Shown here one piece after another: positions 44,948 to 53,006 of a DNA stretch of 64,000 nucleotides (position 1 is the stretch's first letter; each line of letters begins with the position of its first letter). A model generated the notes under the pieces. The model was not told where the DNA came from. It ran no database searches and saw only the letters and a program-made list of their open reading frames with translations. This DNA is from Paenibacillus mucilaginosus 3016. GTDB taxonomy: Bacteria > Bacillota > Bacilli > Paenibacillales > NBRC-103111. The stretch spans positions 762,001 to 826,000 of the forward strand of contig NC_016935.1 in NCBI RefSeq assembly GCF_000250655.1. The letters are read 5' to 3'. Position numbers and translations under genes: made by a program.

Positions 44948-46438
44948 CTACTTCTGATTTTGAGCCAGCAGGCTGAGATTCGCGATCATCTGATCGAGCT
45001 TATCGAATTCTTCGACAATGCCCTCGATCCGCCGGGTCTGCTCCATATTGGATTCCAGGGTTTGTTCCACCCCGGCGGAGCTCTCCTCCGTTACGGCCGC
45101 CACTGTCTCTGTCTGGGCGGACACTTCCTTCAGCGTAGAATCCAGGCTTTCCGATTTGGCCTTCACCGATTCGGTGGTTTCCGAGACGCCTTGGATATGG
45201 CGATGAATCGTGCGGAAGCTTTCTTCCACCTCTCCCATGGCCAGTACACACTTCTCCACGGACTGATTGCTCAGCTGGATTTGGGCCGAGACGTTATTCG
45301 ACTGAGCTCTTAGTTGACCCATGATCCCGGAAATATCCTTGGCACTGCGCTCGGAGTGCTCCGCTAATTTGCGGATTTCCGCTGCGACCACCGAAAAGCC
45401 TTTGCCCGCCTCTCCTGCGCGTGCCGCTTCAATGCTGGCATTCAGGGACAGCAGATTGGTCTGGCTGGCAATTTCCTGAATGGCCGACAGAATGGTGTCA
45501 ATTTCGCCCATTTTCGAATTCAGCTGCTCCATCACCTGGGAAGTTGAGGCGGCCGTTTCTTCTACCGTCTGGATATTCGTGAACAGAGTCTTCACGTTCC
45601 CGTTCCCCTTCTCCGTTTCCTGTCGGGCTGTGCCGGCTAGCTCTGTCACATAAGTATTGACTCTCAGCACATCGCCTACATACGAATCGATCCGGTTCAT
45701 CGAATCGCTGATCTCGGAAATACTGGTGGCCTGCAGCTCGGCTCCTTTGGAGATCTCGTGGAAGGTGACCGCAATATCCCGGGCTGTTCTGCCTGTTACT
45801 TCGATATTCTGGCGCAGCTGGCTGCTGAAATCGGTCAAATATTCGATGGAGCTTCTCAGTTCTCCGAGAAGCTTTTCATTTTGCTCCTTCTGCTCCTGAT
45901 TTTCCTTCAGCATAGCGCTTGTCTGGACCAGCGTGCGGATATTGTTTTTGGATAACATATAAAGCGCCAGGGTCACGAGGAAAAACACTTGAATGACATT
46001 CACCCGGGCTCCGCTGACCCTCTCGGCCGGCAGTCCGACGAATACCTGATCCGGGTAACCAAAACTCAGCACCGCAACGTATCCGATAATCACCGCCCCG
46101 ATGAACAGGACCGGCTTGGAGTCCGGGTAGTTCATGGTGAGCACCAGCGGTATGAACACGAGCAGGAGGGCATAGATGCTCTTGGTCGTCCACACAATCG
46201 AACACAGATAGACAGCGAGGGAGAGCAGGATGAGGTACTTCAGATTGACTGCGAAGATGTTCTTTTTGTACAGATAAGTAAGTACGGCAATCGGGAGCAT
46301 GCCCAGCGATATAATCTTCCACAGCTCCTGCAGGAAAAAGCCCGTCCCGATGGTTCCCAAGGCTCCAACTCCAAGCAATACCCAGGCAGTGACAATCAGG
46401 GTTCGATTTCGTTCGTTATAAATCCGTTCCAGTTCCAA
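44948..46438 (-). CDS. Methyl-accepting chemotaxis protein with polytopic N terminus
   Basis: 496 residues. About six membrane helices in the first ~190 residues replace the usual extracellular sensor. The cytoplasmic signalling domain follows with [20 protein letters not shown] and [15 protein letters not shown]. The frame is open up to a TTG at 46504, but that codon lies inside the SigD -10 element. The TTG at 46438, 8 bases from AGAGG, is therefore the start. It may sense a membrane-soluble or energy signal; the ligand is unknown. Confidence 0.9.
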   Translation of the reverse strand: MELERIYNERNRTLIVTAWVLLGVGALGTIGTGFFLQELWKIISLGMLPIAVLTYLYKKNIFAVNLKYLILLSLAVYLCSIVWTTKSIYALLLVFIPLVLTMNYPDSKPVLFIGAVIIGYVAVLSFGYPDQVFVGLPAERVSGARVNVIQVFFLVTLALYMLSKNNIRTLVQTSAMLKENQEQKEQNEKLLGELRSSIEYLTDFSSQLRQNIEVTGRTARDIAVTFHEISKGAELQATSISEISDSMNRIDSYVGDVLRVNTYVTELAGTARQETEKGNGNVKTLFTNIQTVEETAASTSQVMEQLNSKMGEIDTILSAIQEIASQTNLLSLNASIEAARAGEAGKGFSVVAAEIRKLAEHSERSAKDISGIMGQLRAQSNNVSAQIQLSNQSVEKCVLAMGEVEESFRTIHRHIQGVSETTESVKAKSESLDSTLKEVSAQTETVAAVTEESSAGVEQTLESNMEQTRRIEGIVEEFDKLDQMIANLSLLAQNQK

Positions 46439-46494
46439 TAGCGGTTCCTCTTTTCTTTCGTAGGATGAACAGCAGACCAGTAGATATATATTCA

Positions 46495-46522
46495 ATATCG
46501 TCAAAAGCCCGAAAGGTTTTTA
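46495..46522 (-). promoter_or_regulatory. SigD (flagellar) promoter
   Basis: On the minus strand TAAA (46522-46519), 16 bases, GACGATAT (46502-46495). This is 11 of 12 against TAAA-N15-GCCGATAT and lies upstream of a chemoreceptor. Confidence 0.7.
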
Positions 46523-46868
46523 ATTTTTCAGGCCTTGGGGATTCCATCCTAGCCGCCATTTTTGCAGGCTTATATGGTCTTATGGATTGTGATTAATGAA
46601 CAACAAAATCCATTACCATGGAAGTCCATACGTGGATATACTATATGCGGACGGTACGGTACTAGAGTGGAGTGGAGAAGGTCAGAACGTCGCCGCTAGA
46701 TTGCGGGAAGGGAGCGGCTTGTAACAGGCGTAGAGGACATCATTCAAAGGCCGCTGCAATCATCCGTGCGGGCGGCTTTTTTTGCATAAGGACATATGTC
46801 CTATCCCTGCGGCCGAAAAGCAACGTTTAATAAAGGTATGGATTTGCGTAGGGAAGAGGAGGAAGATC
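46523..46868. other. Leader region ahead of the YdcZ-Crp cluster
   Basis: About 345 bases without a gene. A GCCGCTGCA / TGCGGGCGGC hairpin followed by TTTTTTT at about 46749-46785 looks like an intrinsic terminator, with no gene ahead of it on the plus strand. No known riboswitch pattern was recognised. Confidence 0.5.
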
Positions 46869-47291
46869 ATGAAAGGCATTATATTTGCGTGTCTGGCCGG
46901 GGCATTCATCACCCTGCAGGGAGTGGCCAATGCAAGGATCGGTGAAGCGCTCGGCACGTGGCAGGCGGCTGCGCTGACACAGGGTACCGGTTTTGTAGTC
47001 GCGGTGATGATTCTCCTGATGGTCAAGGACCGTTCGTGGAAGAACTTCAGAAAGGTGAAGCCGGTGTATTTGTTCGGAGGCGCGTTCGCGGCACTCGTGA
47101 TTTTTAGCAATATCACATCGATGAACAGAGTCGGCGCTACCTTGACGGTCTCCGGCGTGCTGATCGCCCAAATTAGTATAACGCTACTCATGGAGCGCAA
47201 AGGCTGGTTCGGACCGGACAAGCCTGAGATCAGGCTCTCCCATCTCGCCGGCATCGGCATGATGATTCTGGGCGTAGTCCTGCTGGCATAG
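46869..47291 (+). CDS. YdcZ (DUF606) family transporter
   Basis: 140 residues with four membrane helices, a half-size DMT-superfamily protein (AGAFITLQGVANARIGEALG, VIFSNITSMNRVGATLTVSG). GAGGAGG precedes the ATG. A related gene lies downstream of an intervening Crp-type regulator, so the two could form a heteromeric transporter. Substrate unknown. Confidence 0.85.
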   Translation: MKGIIFACLAGAFITLQGVANARIGEALGTWQAAALTQGTGFVVAVMILLMVKDRSWKNFRKVKPVYLFGGAFAALVIFSNITSMNRVGATLTVSGVLIAQISITLLMERKGWFGPDKPEIRLSHLAGIGMMILGVVLLA

Positions 47292-47305
47292 GAGGAGAAC
47301 CGGGG

Positions 47306-48009
47306 ATGAGAGAACTGCAAGAGAGAGACAAGCTGCAAGGCTACCTGGCGGAATTCAGGCTGGAGGGGTCTTTCCGGAACCGCTCCATGAGCATCTGGCC
47401 CTCTACCGATTCGAGCCCGGAGAGCCGATTTGTTCCCAAGGGGAGAAGGCTGATCATTTATTCGTGCTCGTTCACGGCAAAATCAAGGTCCACACCACTA
47501 CCCCTGAAGGGAACACGCTTATCATTTCCTTCAAAACGCCGCTGGAGGTCATTGGGGATATTGAATATATCCGCGGCGGAGTGAACATGAACACGGTAAC
47601 GGCCGTGACTCCGGTGGAGATGATCGGTGTCCGCCACCACTGGCTGCAGAAGTACGGGAAGGAAGTTCGGCTGCTGCAATTTTTGCTTGAAATCATTACG
47701 AACAAATTCTATATGAAATCCGTCACGATGAGCTTTAACCTGATGCATCCGGTGGAGGTCCGGCTGGCCAGCTACCTGCTGTCCGTCTCTTATGAGAACG
47801 GCGGCGCGGAAGGGCCTTATCCCGGGGAGCTCAGCGCCGAAAGCTTGAAGGATATGGCGGGCTTCATCGGCACCAGCTACCGGCATCTTCACCGGGTGAT
47901 TCAGCGGTTCTGTGCCGAGGGGCTTCTCGAACGCAACCGGGGGACGCTGATCGTCAAGGACAGAGCCGGGTTGAAAGCGGTCGCCGGCTATAATATATAT
48001 GAACCCTAG
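47306..48009 (+). pseudogene. Crp/Fnr family regulator, frameshifted near its N terminus
   Basis: The first 20 codons (MRELQERDKLQGYLAEFRLE) are in one frame. The cyclic-nucleotide-binding-like barrel (HLALYRFEPGEPICSQGEKA, LFVLVHGKIKV) and the C-terminal helix-turn-helix (ESLKDMAGFIGTSYRHLHRVI) are in another. Adding one base to the G run at about 47366-47369 restores a ~234-residue protein, so a homopolymer sequencing error is a fair alternative. It lies between two ydcZ genes it probably regulates. The effector is unknown. Confidence 0.78.
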
Positions 48010-48021
48010 GGGGAGTAAGTC

Positions 48022-48489
48022 ATGCTCATAGGCATCATTCTTGCACTCGCGGCGGGAGCGCTGGTCGGGGTGCAGAATATGTTCAACAATAAAGTGAACC
48101 AGGCGTCAGGCGGCTGGTCAACCACGGCTCTGGTGCTCGGAATGGGCTTTGCCGCATCACTAGTTATGGGCCTCGTGTTCGAGGGGACGGAGCTCTTCAC
48201 CGTACAGCCCATGCAAACCTGGTTCTGGTTCAGCGGCATCCTTGGCGTAGGGGTCGTTACCTGTCTGGTGCAGGGGGTTAGACGGCTCGGAGCGACCTTG
48301 GCCACCGCGATCGCCATGGCCTCTCAGCTCATCTGCGCTTTATGGTGGGATTCGCTCGGCTGGTTCGGTCTGGAGCAAGTGCCGTTTACCATGCAAAAAG
48401 GGCTCGGCGCCCTTCTGTTAATCGGCGGTGTCCTTGTCTTCAAATTCGGCGGCGTGTCCAGGGCCAAAGAAACCTCCGAAGCGGTGTGA
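48022..48489 (+). CDS. YdcZ (DUF606) family transporter
   Basis: 155 residues, four to five membrane helices (AAGALVGVQNMFNNKVNQASG, VTCLVQGVRRLGATLATAIAM). Paralogue of the gene at 46869. It follows the Crp-type gene by 12 bases with GGGGGAG ahead of the ATG. Confidence 0.85.
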   Translation: MLIGIILALAAGALVGVQNMFNNKVNQASGGWSTTALVLGMGFAASLVMGLVFEGTELFTVQPMQTWFWFSGILGVGVVTCLVQGVRRLGATLATAIAMASQLICALWWDSLGWFGLEQVPFTMQKGLGALLLIGGVLVFKFGGVSRAKETSEAV

Positions 48490-48510
48490 GGGCTCAAGGG
48501 CTCCAAAACA

Positions 48511-48519
48511 TGGTATAAT
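48511..48519 (+). promoter_or_regulatory. Extended -10 promoter
   Basis: TGGTATAAT is a perfect extended -10 (TGnTATAAT). No good -35 precedes it. Transcription would start about 48526, upstream of the GNAT gene. Confidence 0.55.
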
Positions 48520-48571
48520 GAGTACACCGATTACCCCGGAGGACAGTCTCGCAGACGGAGCTGATGAATTG

Positions 48572-48979
48572 GTGAACATACAACCCATAAGGAAAGAACA
48601 GGCATGGCAGCTGCGCCATGAGGTCATGTGGCCTGACAAGGACTACGACTATGTGAAGCTCGCGGATGACGACGAAGGAGCTCACTATGGTCTGTTTGAA
48701 GGAGCGGAGCTCCTCTCGGTGGTGTCGCTCTTTGTCCGCGGAGGAGAAGCGCAGTTCCGGAAGTTTGCGACATCCGCTTCTCGTCAGAAGATGGGCTATG
48801 GGAGCAGGCTCCTGACCCATGTGCTCGGCGAAGCGGAGCGTGCAGGCGTGAAGCGGATTTACTGCAATGCCAGGGTCGAGAAGGCTGGTTTCTATGAAAA
48901 ATTCGGACTTTCCCCAACAGAGGACACCTTCACGAAAAGCGGCAAAACGTATGTGGTGATGGAACGGTACTTCGGGTAA
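48572..48979 (+). CDS. GNAT family N-acetyltransferase
   Basis: About 135 residues. The acetyl-CoA loop is seen as FATSASRQKMGYGSRLLTHV and the late beta bulge as IYCNARVEKAGFYEKFGL. The GTG at 48572 is 11 bases from GGAG. An in-frame ATG at 48519 overlaps the -10 element and cannot be used from that promoter. Substrate unknown. Confidence 0.8.
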   Translation: MNIQPIRKEQAWQLRHEVMWPDKDYDYVKLADDDEGAHYGLFEGAELLSVVSLFVRGGEAQFRKFATSASRQKMGYGSRLLTHVLGEAERAGVKRIYCNARVEKAGFYEKFGLSPTEDTFTKSGKTYVVMERYFG

Positions 48980-49015
48980 GCAGCCAAGTCAGGAGCAACC
49001 AGAACGGAGGTTATC

Positions 49016-49327
49016 ATGAGTCAGCTTTACCGGATTACAAGAGCGTTTCAGGAGAATGGGGAGTCGGAGGCGCCCGAGATCTCCCTGGAGGAGTGCAAGG
49101 CGTACTTCGCTTCGAAGCCGGATTTTACGTATACCACGGTATTCACGGTGAAGGGTCAAACCACGATGTCCATTGAAGGGGAATTCTTCATGTGGAGCTT
49201 CGGTGAGGCCCAGATTCCGTTCCGTCATTTCCAGGGGGATATCTATGTCTCCGGCACGAACAAAGCGGTGATCCCCATCATGATGGAGGTCGCTGGTGAT
49301 TTAAGGGCGGATGTAGCCGAAGCGTAA
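49016..49327 (+). CDS. Conserved hypothetical protein
   Basis: 103 residues with no recognised domain. Sequence includes LEECKAYFASKPDFTYTTVF and FFMWSFGEAQIPFRHFQGD. No signal peptide or membrane segment. GGAGG is well placed before the ATG. It follows the GNAT gene by 36 bases and shares its terminator. Confidence 0.6.
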   Translation: MSQLYRITRAFQENGESEAPEISLEECKAYFASKPDFTYTTVFTVKGQTTMSIEGEFFMWSFGEAQIPFRHFQGDIYVSGTNKAVIPIMMEVAGDLRADVAEA

Positions 49328-49366
49328 CCGCCCTCCTGTCTCACGTGATGCACATGCAACAGCTCA

Positions 49367-49397
49367 AACCCACATCTGCCGGCAGATGTGGGTTTTT
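49367..49397 (+). terminator. Terminator, bidirectional
   Basis: AACCCACATCTGCC directly abuts its complement GGCAGATGTGGGTT and is followed by T residues. It separates this unit from the convergent kinase gene. Confidence 0.88.
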
Positions 49398-49430
49398 GGG
49401 TTTTTCTTATAAAGCTGTAGGGCTGCAAGC

Positions 49431-50708
49431 TCACGAGGACAGCGGCAGCTCGACGTAGAACGCCACTTCCTGCTCCTTCCCGTTCTTGGCGTAGATGCTG
49501 CCCTTGTGCTTATCCACGATGGTCTTGGCAATCGCGAGTCCCAGGCCATACCCTCCCTGGCTGCGGGCCCGGGACGGATCGGTACGGTAGAACCGGTCGA
49601 AGATCCGCCCGAGGTGCTCCGGCGGGATAGGGTCGCCTGTATTGGTCACCTTCAGCACGATGTGCTGGTGGCGCTTCTTCAGCGTGATCCCGACCGCCCC
49701 GCGGGGATGGGTATACTTCAGCGCATTGTCGAGCAGGATCATGACCACCTGCTTGAACTGCTCGATGCTGCCGCGGGCGGTCAGGCCCGGTTCGATCTCG
49801 TAGGAGAGCCGGATGTCGCGCTCGAAGATGACCGCTTCCATCGTAAGCACCACCTGCTCGACCGCTTCGCTGGCCTCGAAGGGCACCGACAGCACCTCCG
49901 TACCGGCCTGATCGATCTGAGCCAGATAGAGCAGGTCGTTCGTCAGCTTCGCCATGCGCTCGGATTCCGATTTGATATAGGTGACCCACCTCGACTGATT
50001 GCGGATCGTATCGTCCGGATGAGCAAGCAGCACGTCCACATTGGTATTAATGACGGTAAGCGGCGTTTTCAGCTCGTGCGAAGCGTCCGCAATGAACTGC
50101 TTCTGCTTGTCGAACGCCTCCTGTACCGGCTCGATCGAACGGTCGGCGAAGTAGCGGCTGATGAAGAAGATGATGACCAGCATGATTGCGGCAACAAGCA
50201 GGAAGGCATACACCAGATTCGTCAGGAAGGCCATCTGGGAGGTGATGTCGAGATACGAAATCGTATAGCCTCCTCCCGGCATCGGCTGAAGGGCATAGGC
50301 CCAGCGGGCATCGTTCAGGGTGAACTTGCCCTGCGGCTTGCCATCGGCCAGAGCCGCCGCGGCGAGCCCTCCTGATAATTCGTCCGTCAGCTCGAGGCGG
50401 GAAATCACGGATTGAACCGTACCCTCGGCATCCGTAACGAGCGAGAAGGAGTTGGAGCGCCCGAAAGCGGGCTTGCCCCCGTTATTGTCCCCCATTTCGA
50501 ACGAACGGGGGCCGCCGGGACCGGACTTCGGACCTTCGTTCCCGGCGGCCTTGCGTGCCAGCTCCACTTCCCGGCGCAGCTCCTGGTCGGTCCCGCGGCT
50601 TGTATTTTGATACATGATGGCATAAATACAGGCGAATGCGATCAGCAGCATCACGGAGATCGTGACCATATTCAGCAGCAGAAACTTATTGCGGAGCTTA
50701 CGAAACAT
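49431..50708 (-). CDS. Sensor histidine kinase of an OmpR-type two-component system
   Basis: 425 residues. Two membrane helices (~12-32 and ~165-188) flank an extracellular domain of ~130 residues rich in Gly, Pro and Asn near its start. HisKA has His in FIADASHELKTPLTVI, then NALKYTHP and GGYGLGLAIAKTIVDKHKG of the ATPase. There is no clear HAMP. It overlaps the response regulator by 11 bases. The divergent VTC operon and shared repeats suggest they form its regulon. Confidence 0.92.
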   Translation of the reverse strand: MFRKLRNKFLLLNMVTISVMLLIAFACIYAIMYQNTSRGTDQELRREVELARKAAGNEGPKSGPGGPRSFEMGDNNGGKPAFGRSNSFSLVTDAEGTVQSVISRLELTDELSGGLAAAALADGKPQGKFTLNDARWAYALQPMPGGGYTISYLDITSQMAFLTNLVYAFLLVAAIMLVIIFFISRYFADRSIEPVQEAFDKQKQFIADASHELKTPLTVINTNVDVLLAHPDDTIRNQSRWVTYIKSESERMAKLTNDLLYLAQIDQAGTEVLSVPFEASEAVEQVVLTMEAVIFERDIRLSYEIEPGLTARGSIEQFKQVVMILLDNALKYTHPRGAVGITLKKRHQHIVLKVTNTGDPIPPEHLGRIFDRFYRTDPSRARSQGGYGLGLAIAKTIVDKHKGSIYAKNGKEQEVAFYVELPLSS

Positions 50709-51384
50709 CCCCCTTCACCTCCAGTACATAGCCTACGCCGCGGATCGTGCTGATCCCCACGTTCGACTGCAGATGAACGAGCTTTTTCCTCAAAAAAGAA
50801 ATGTAAACCTCCACATTGTTATGCTCCGCTTCGGAATCAAAGCCCCACAGCTTCTCAATGATCAGTTCTTTGGGCGTCACCGCCTGTTTCCTTGTCATCA
50901 GGAGCTGCAGCAGCTCGCTCTCCTTCAGGATCAGCTTGATTTCCTTGCCCCCGCAGGTGAGCTTCAATGTAGACGTATTGAGCTCAATATCGCCGTAACG
51001 CAGGGCGTGGTCCGCGACCACTTCCCCTTTGCGCCGGAGCGCCGCCCGGATGCGGGCCAGCAGTTCCTCCGTCACGAACGGCTTTGCAATATAATCATCC
51101 GCCCCATAATCGAGCCCGGAGACCTTGTCCGCCGTCTCTCCCCTGGCGGTTAGCAGGATCACCGGTGTGGCCATGCCTTCCCTGCGGATCGTCTGCAGGA
51201 TCGTCAGGCCGCTCATGCCGGGAAGCATGATATCGAGCAGCAGCAGATCATAGATCCCGCTCTGGGCGTAATCCAGGCCGGAGGTGCCGTCATGGACCAC
51301 ATCCACGGAATAATGATGCTTCCGCAGGATCTGCGCGAGGGCTTCCGCCAGATGGGCTTCATCTTCCACGATCAGGATTCTCAT
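50698..51384 (-). CDS. OmpR/PhoB family response regulator
   Basis: 228 residues. The receiver has the acidic pocket ILIVEDEAHLAE, phosphoacceptor Asp in DLLLLDIMLPGMSG, and Lys in DYIAKPF. The C-terminal winged helix reads LIEKLWGFDSEAEHNNVEVYISFLRKKL and RGVGYVLE. It is the first gene of the operon, ahead of the kinase. It likely binds the 11-bp-periodic GGTTCG repeats just upstream. Confidence 0.94.
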   Translation of the reverse strand: MRILIVEDEAHLAEALAQILRKHHYSVDVVHDGTSGLDYAQSGIYDLLLLDIMLPGMSGLTILQTIRREGMATPVILLTARGETADKVSGLDYGADDYIAKPFVTEELLARIRAALRRKGEVVADHALRYGDIELNTSTLKLTCGGKEIKLILKESELLQLLMTRKQAVTPKELIIEKLWGFDSEAEHNNVEVYISFLRKKLVHLQSNVGISTIRGVGYVLEVKGDVS

Positions 51385-51438
51385 GGTGTTCTTCCTTTCT
51401 CGTGCCGCCGGAACTTAAGCAGCAGTAGTAGTAGGAAC

Positions 51439-51467
51439 AGTATAGCACCCCGAACCTTAAAGAAACC
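51439..51467 (-). promoter_or_regulatory. Candidate promoter of the two-component operon
   Basis: On the minus strand GGTTTC (51467-51462) and TATACT (51444-51439) are 17 bases apart. The GGTTCG motif lies in the spacer. Confidence 0.4.
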
Positions 51468-51500
51468 TGAAATCTCCGTTTAAGGTTCGTTAAAGGTTCG
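51451..51500. promoter_or_regulatory. Divergent paired direct repeats, likely response-regulator sites
   Basis: Plus strand: GGTTCG at 51484-51489 and 51495-51500, within TTTAAGGTTCG and TTAAAGGTTCG, an 11-base period. Minus strand: GGTTTC at 51467-51462 and GGTTCG at 51456-51451, also 11 bases apart. OmpR-type regulators bind such tandem half sites one helical turn apart. One pair faces each divergent operon. Confidence 0.6.
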
Positions 51501-51567
51501 CGCCCTAAGATAAAGCCATCCGATACAGAAGAACACAAAGACAAGATGACAGAAGGGGGCAGCGAGA

Positions 51568-52308
51568 ATGGCTATTGAGGTGTTCAACCGCTACGAGAAC
51601 AAGTATCTGCTTGATGAAACGGGCTTTCGCCGGATTCATGACCGGCTTCTGGAGTATATGGAGCTTGATGAATATAACCGCAAGCATACCTTTTACTCTA
51701 TCAGTAATATTTACTTCGACACGAAGGACCATGCCCTGATCCGGCATTCGATATCGAAGCCCAAGTACAAGGAGAAGCTGAGGCTGCGCGCATACGGGGT
51801 TCCTGAACCAGGGGCCAAGGTATACCTGGAGCTGAAGAAGAAGGTGCACGGACTCGTGAACAAAAGAAGAACGGCGCTGCGGACGGACGAGGCTTATGAT
51901 TTTGTCCGTACAGGGGTTAAGCCTGAGCTTGCAAGCTATATGAACAAGCAGGTGCTCAGCGAGATCGAGTACTTCGTGGGGCGGTATGCGCTGGAGCCTA
52001 AGGTGTATCTGGCCTACGACCGGATCGCGATGTTCAGCAAGGAAAGCCGGGATCTGCGGGTGACCTTCGACTGCAATATCCGGTCGAGGCGGCATGATCT
52101 GATGCTGGAGAGCGGAGACCACGGGGAGCCGCTGCTCGAAGACGGACGGTGGCTCATGGAAGTGAAGGCGGAGAAGACGGTTCCGGTCTGGCTTGCCAGA
52201 CTGCTGTCGGAGCACCGGATGTTCCGGACGAGTTTCTCGAAGTATGGCAGTGAATATATCAAAATGCGAACAGGGCAGCAGCCGGGAGGAGAACGAGCAT
52301 ATGCTTGA
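51568..52308 (+). CDS. VTC-domain protein (polyphosphate-polymerase-like)
   Basis: 246 residues of the VTC/CYTH-like tunnel fold: RYENKYLLDETGF, YFDTKDHALIRHS, KEKLRLRAYG, VYLELKKK and WLMEVKAEKTVPVWL contain the basic and acidic residues lining the triphosphate tunnel. In yeast Vtc4 this domain makes polyphosphate from ATP; activity of bacterial stand-alone versions is not established here. It overlaps DUF4956 by 8 bases. Confidence 0.85.
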   Translation: MAIEVFNRYENKYLLDETGFRRIHDRLLEYMELDEYNRKHTFYSISNIYFDTKDHALIRHSISKPKYKEKLRLRAYGVPEPGAKVYLELKKKVHGLVNKRRTALRTDEAYDFVRTGVKPELASYMNKQVLSEIEYFVGRYALEPKVYLAYDRIAMFSKESRDLRVTFDCNIRSRRHDLMLESGDHGEPLLEDGRWLMEVKAEKTVPVWLARLLSEHRMFRTSFSKYGSEYIKMRTGQQPGGERAYA

Positions 52309-52984
52309 CACATTATTTGCAGCAGCGACAACGGATAACACACTTACATTTACCCACGCGATACTTACGATTGTAGTCTCATTCCTGCTTGGGGGCGTCA
52401 TTTCCCTGACTTATATGAAAACGAGCAAGCAGGCGCATTCACAGAATTTTGCGCTGACGATGATTCTGATTCCTTCGATTATCGCCATCATCATCCTGCT
52501 CATCGGCAACAACGTGGCCCGGGCCTTCAGCCTCGCCGGAGCCTTCTCGATCATCCGCTTCCGGAGCGCGCCCGGCGATCCGAAGGATATCTCTTATGTC
52601 CTCTTCACCATGGCAACGGGTCTGGCCTGCGGCGTCGGGATGTTCGGCTATGCGGTCCTCTTCACCCTCATTCTGTGTGTGCTGATGATCGTGCTTCACA
52701 AGATCAAATTCGGCGAGAAGCGCAGCGATCAGAAGCTGCTCAAGATTACCGTGCCTGAAGACCTCGGATATGAGGAAGTGTTCGAGGAAGTGTTCCGCCA
52801 GTTCAATGTGGTCCACGATCTCAAGAAAGTCAAAACAACCGAGCTGGGCAGCCTTTTCGAACTGGTATATGCCATCACGCTCCGTCCGGGCACCAGCCAG
52901 AAGGAATTGATCGATGCGCTGCGGTGCCGCAACGGGAATTTGAATATTACGTTGTCCATGAGTCCTGAGACAACAGACTATTAA
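52301..52984 (+). CDS. DUF4956 membrane protein
   Basis: 227 residues. Three to four membrane helices occupy ~15-150 (FTHAILTIVVSFLLGG, RAFSLAGAFSIIRFRSAPGD). A cytoplasmic ferredoxin-like domain with FEEVFRQFNVVHDLKKV follows. DUF4956 regularly pairs with VTC-domain proteins, as here, and may form a channel or anchor for their product. GGAGGA is 10 bases before the ATG. Confidence 0.85.
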   Translation: MLDTLFAAATTDNTLTFTHAILTIVVSFLLGGVISLTYMKTSKQAHSQNFALTMILIPSIIAIIILLIGNNVARAFSLAGAFSIIRFRSAPGDPKDISYVLFTMATGLACGVGMFGYAVLFTLILCVLMIVLHKIKFGEKRSDQKLLKITVPEDLGYEEVFEEVFRQFNVVHDLKKVKTTELGSLFELVYAITLRPGTSQKELIDALRCRNGNLNITLSMSPETTDY

Positions 52985-53006
52985 ACCTACGGAGGATTGA
53001 TCTCAT

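Noticed and set aside
46438-46504. Longer N terminus of the polytopic chemoreceptor
   Set aside because: The upstream TTG lies within the SigD -10 element and has no ribosome binding site.
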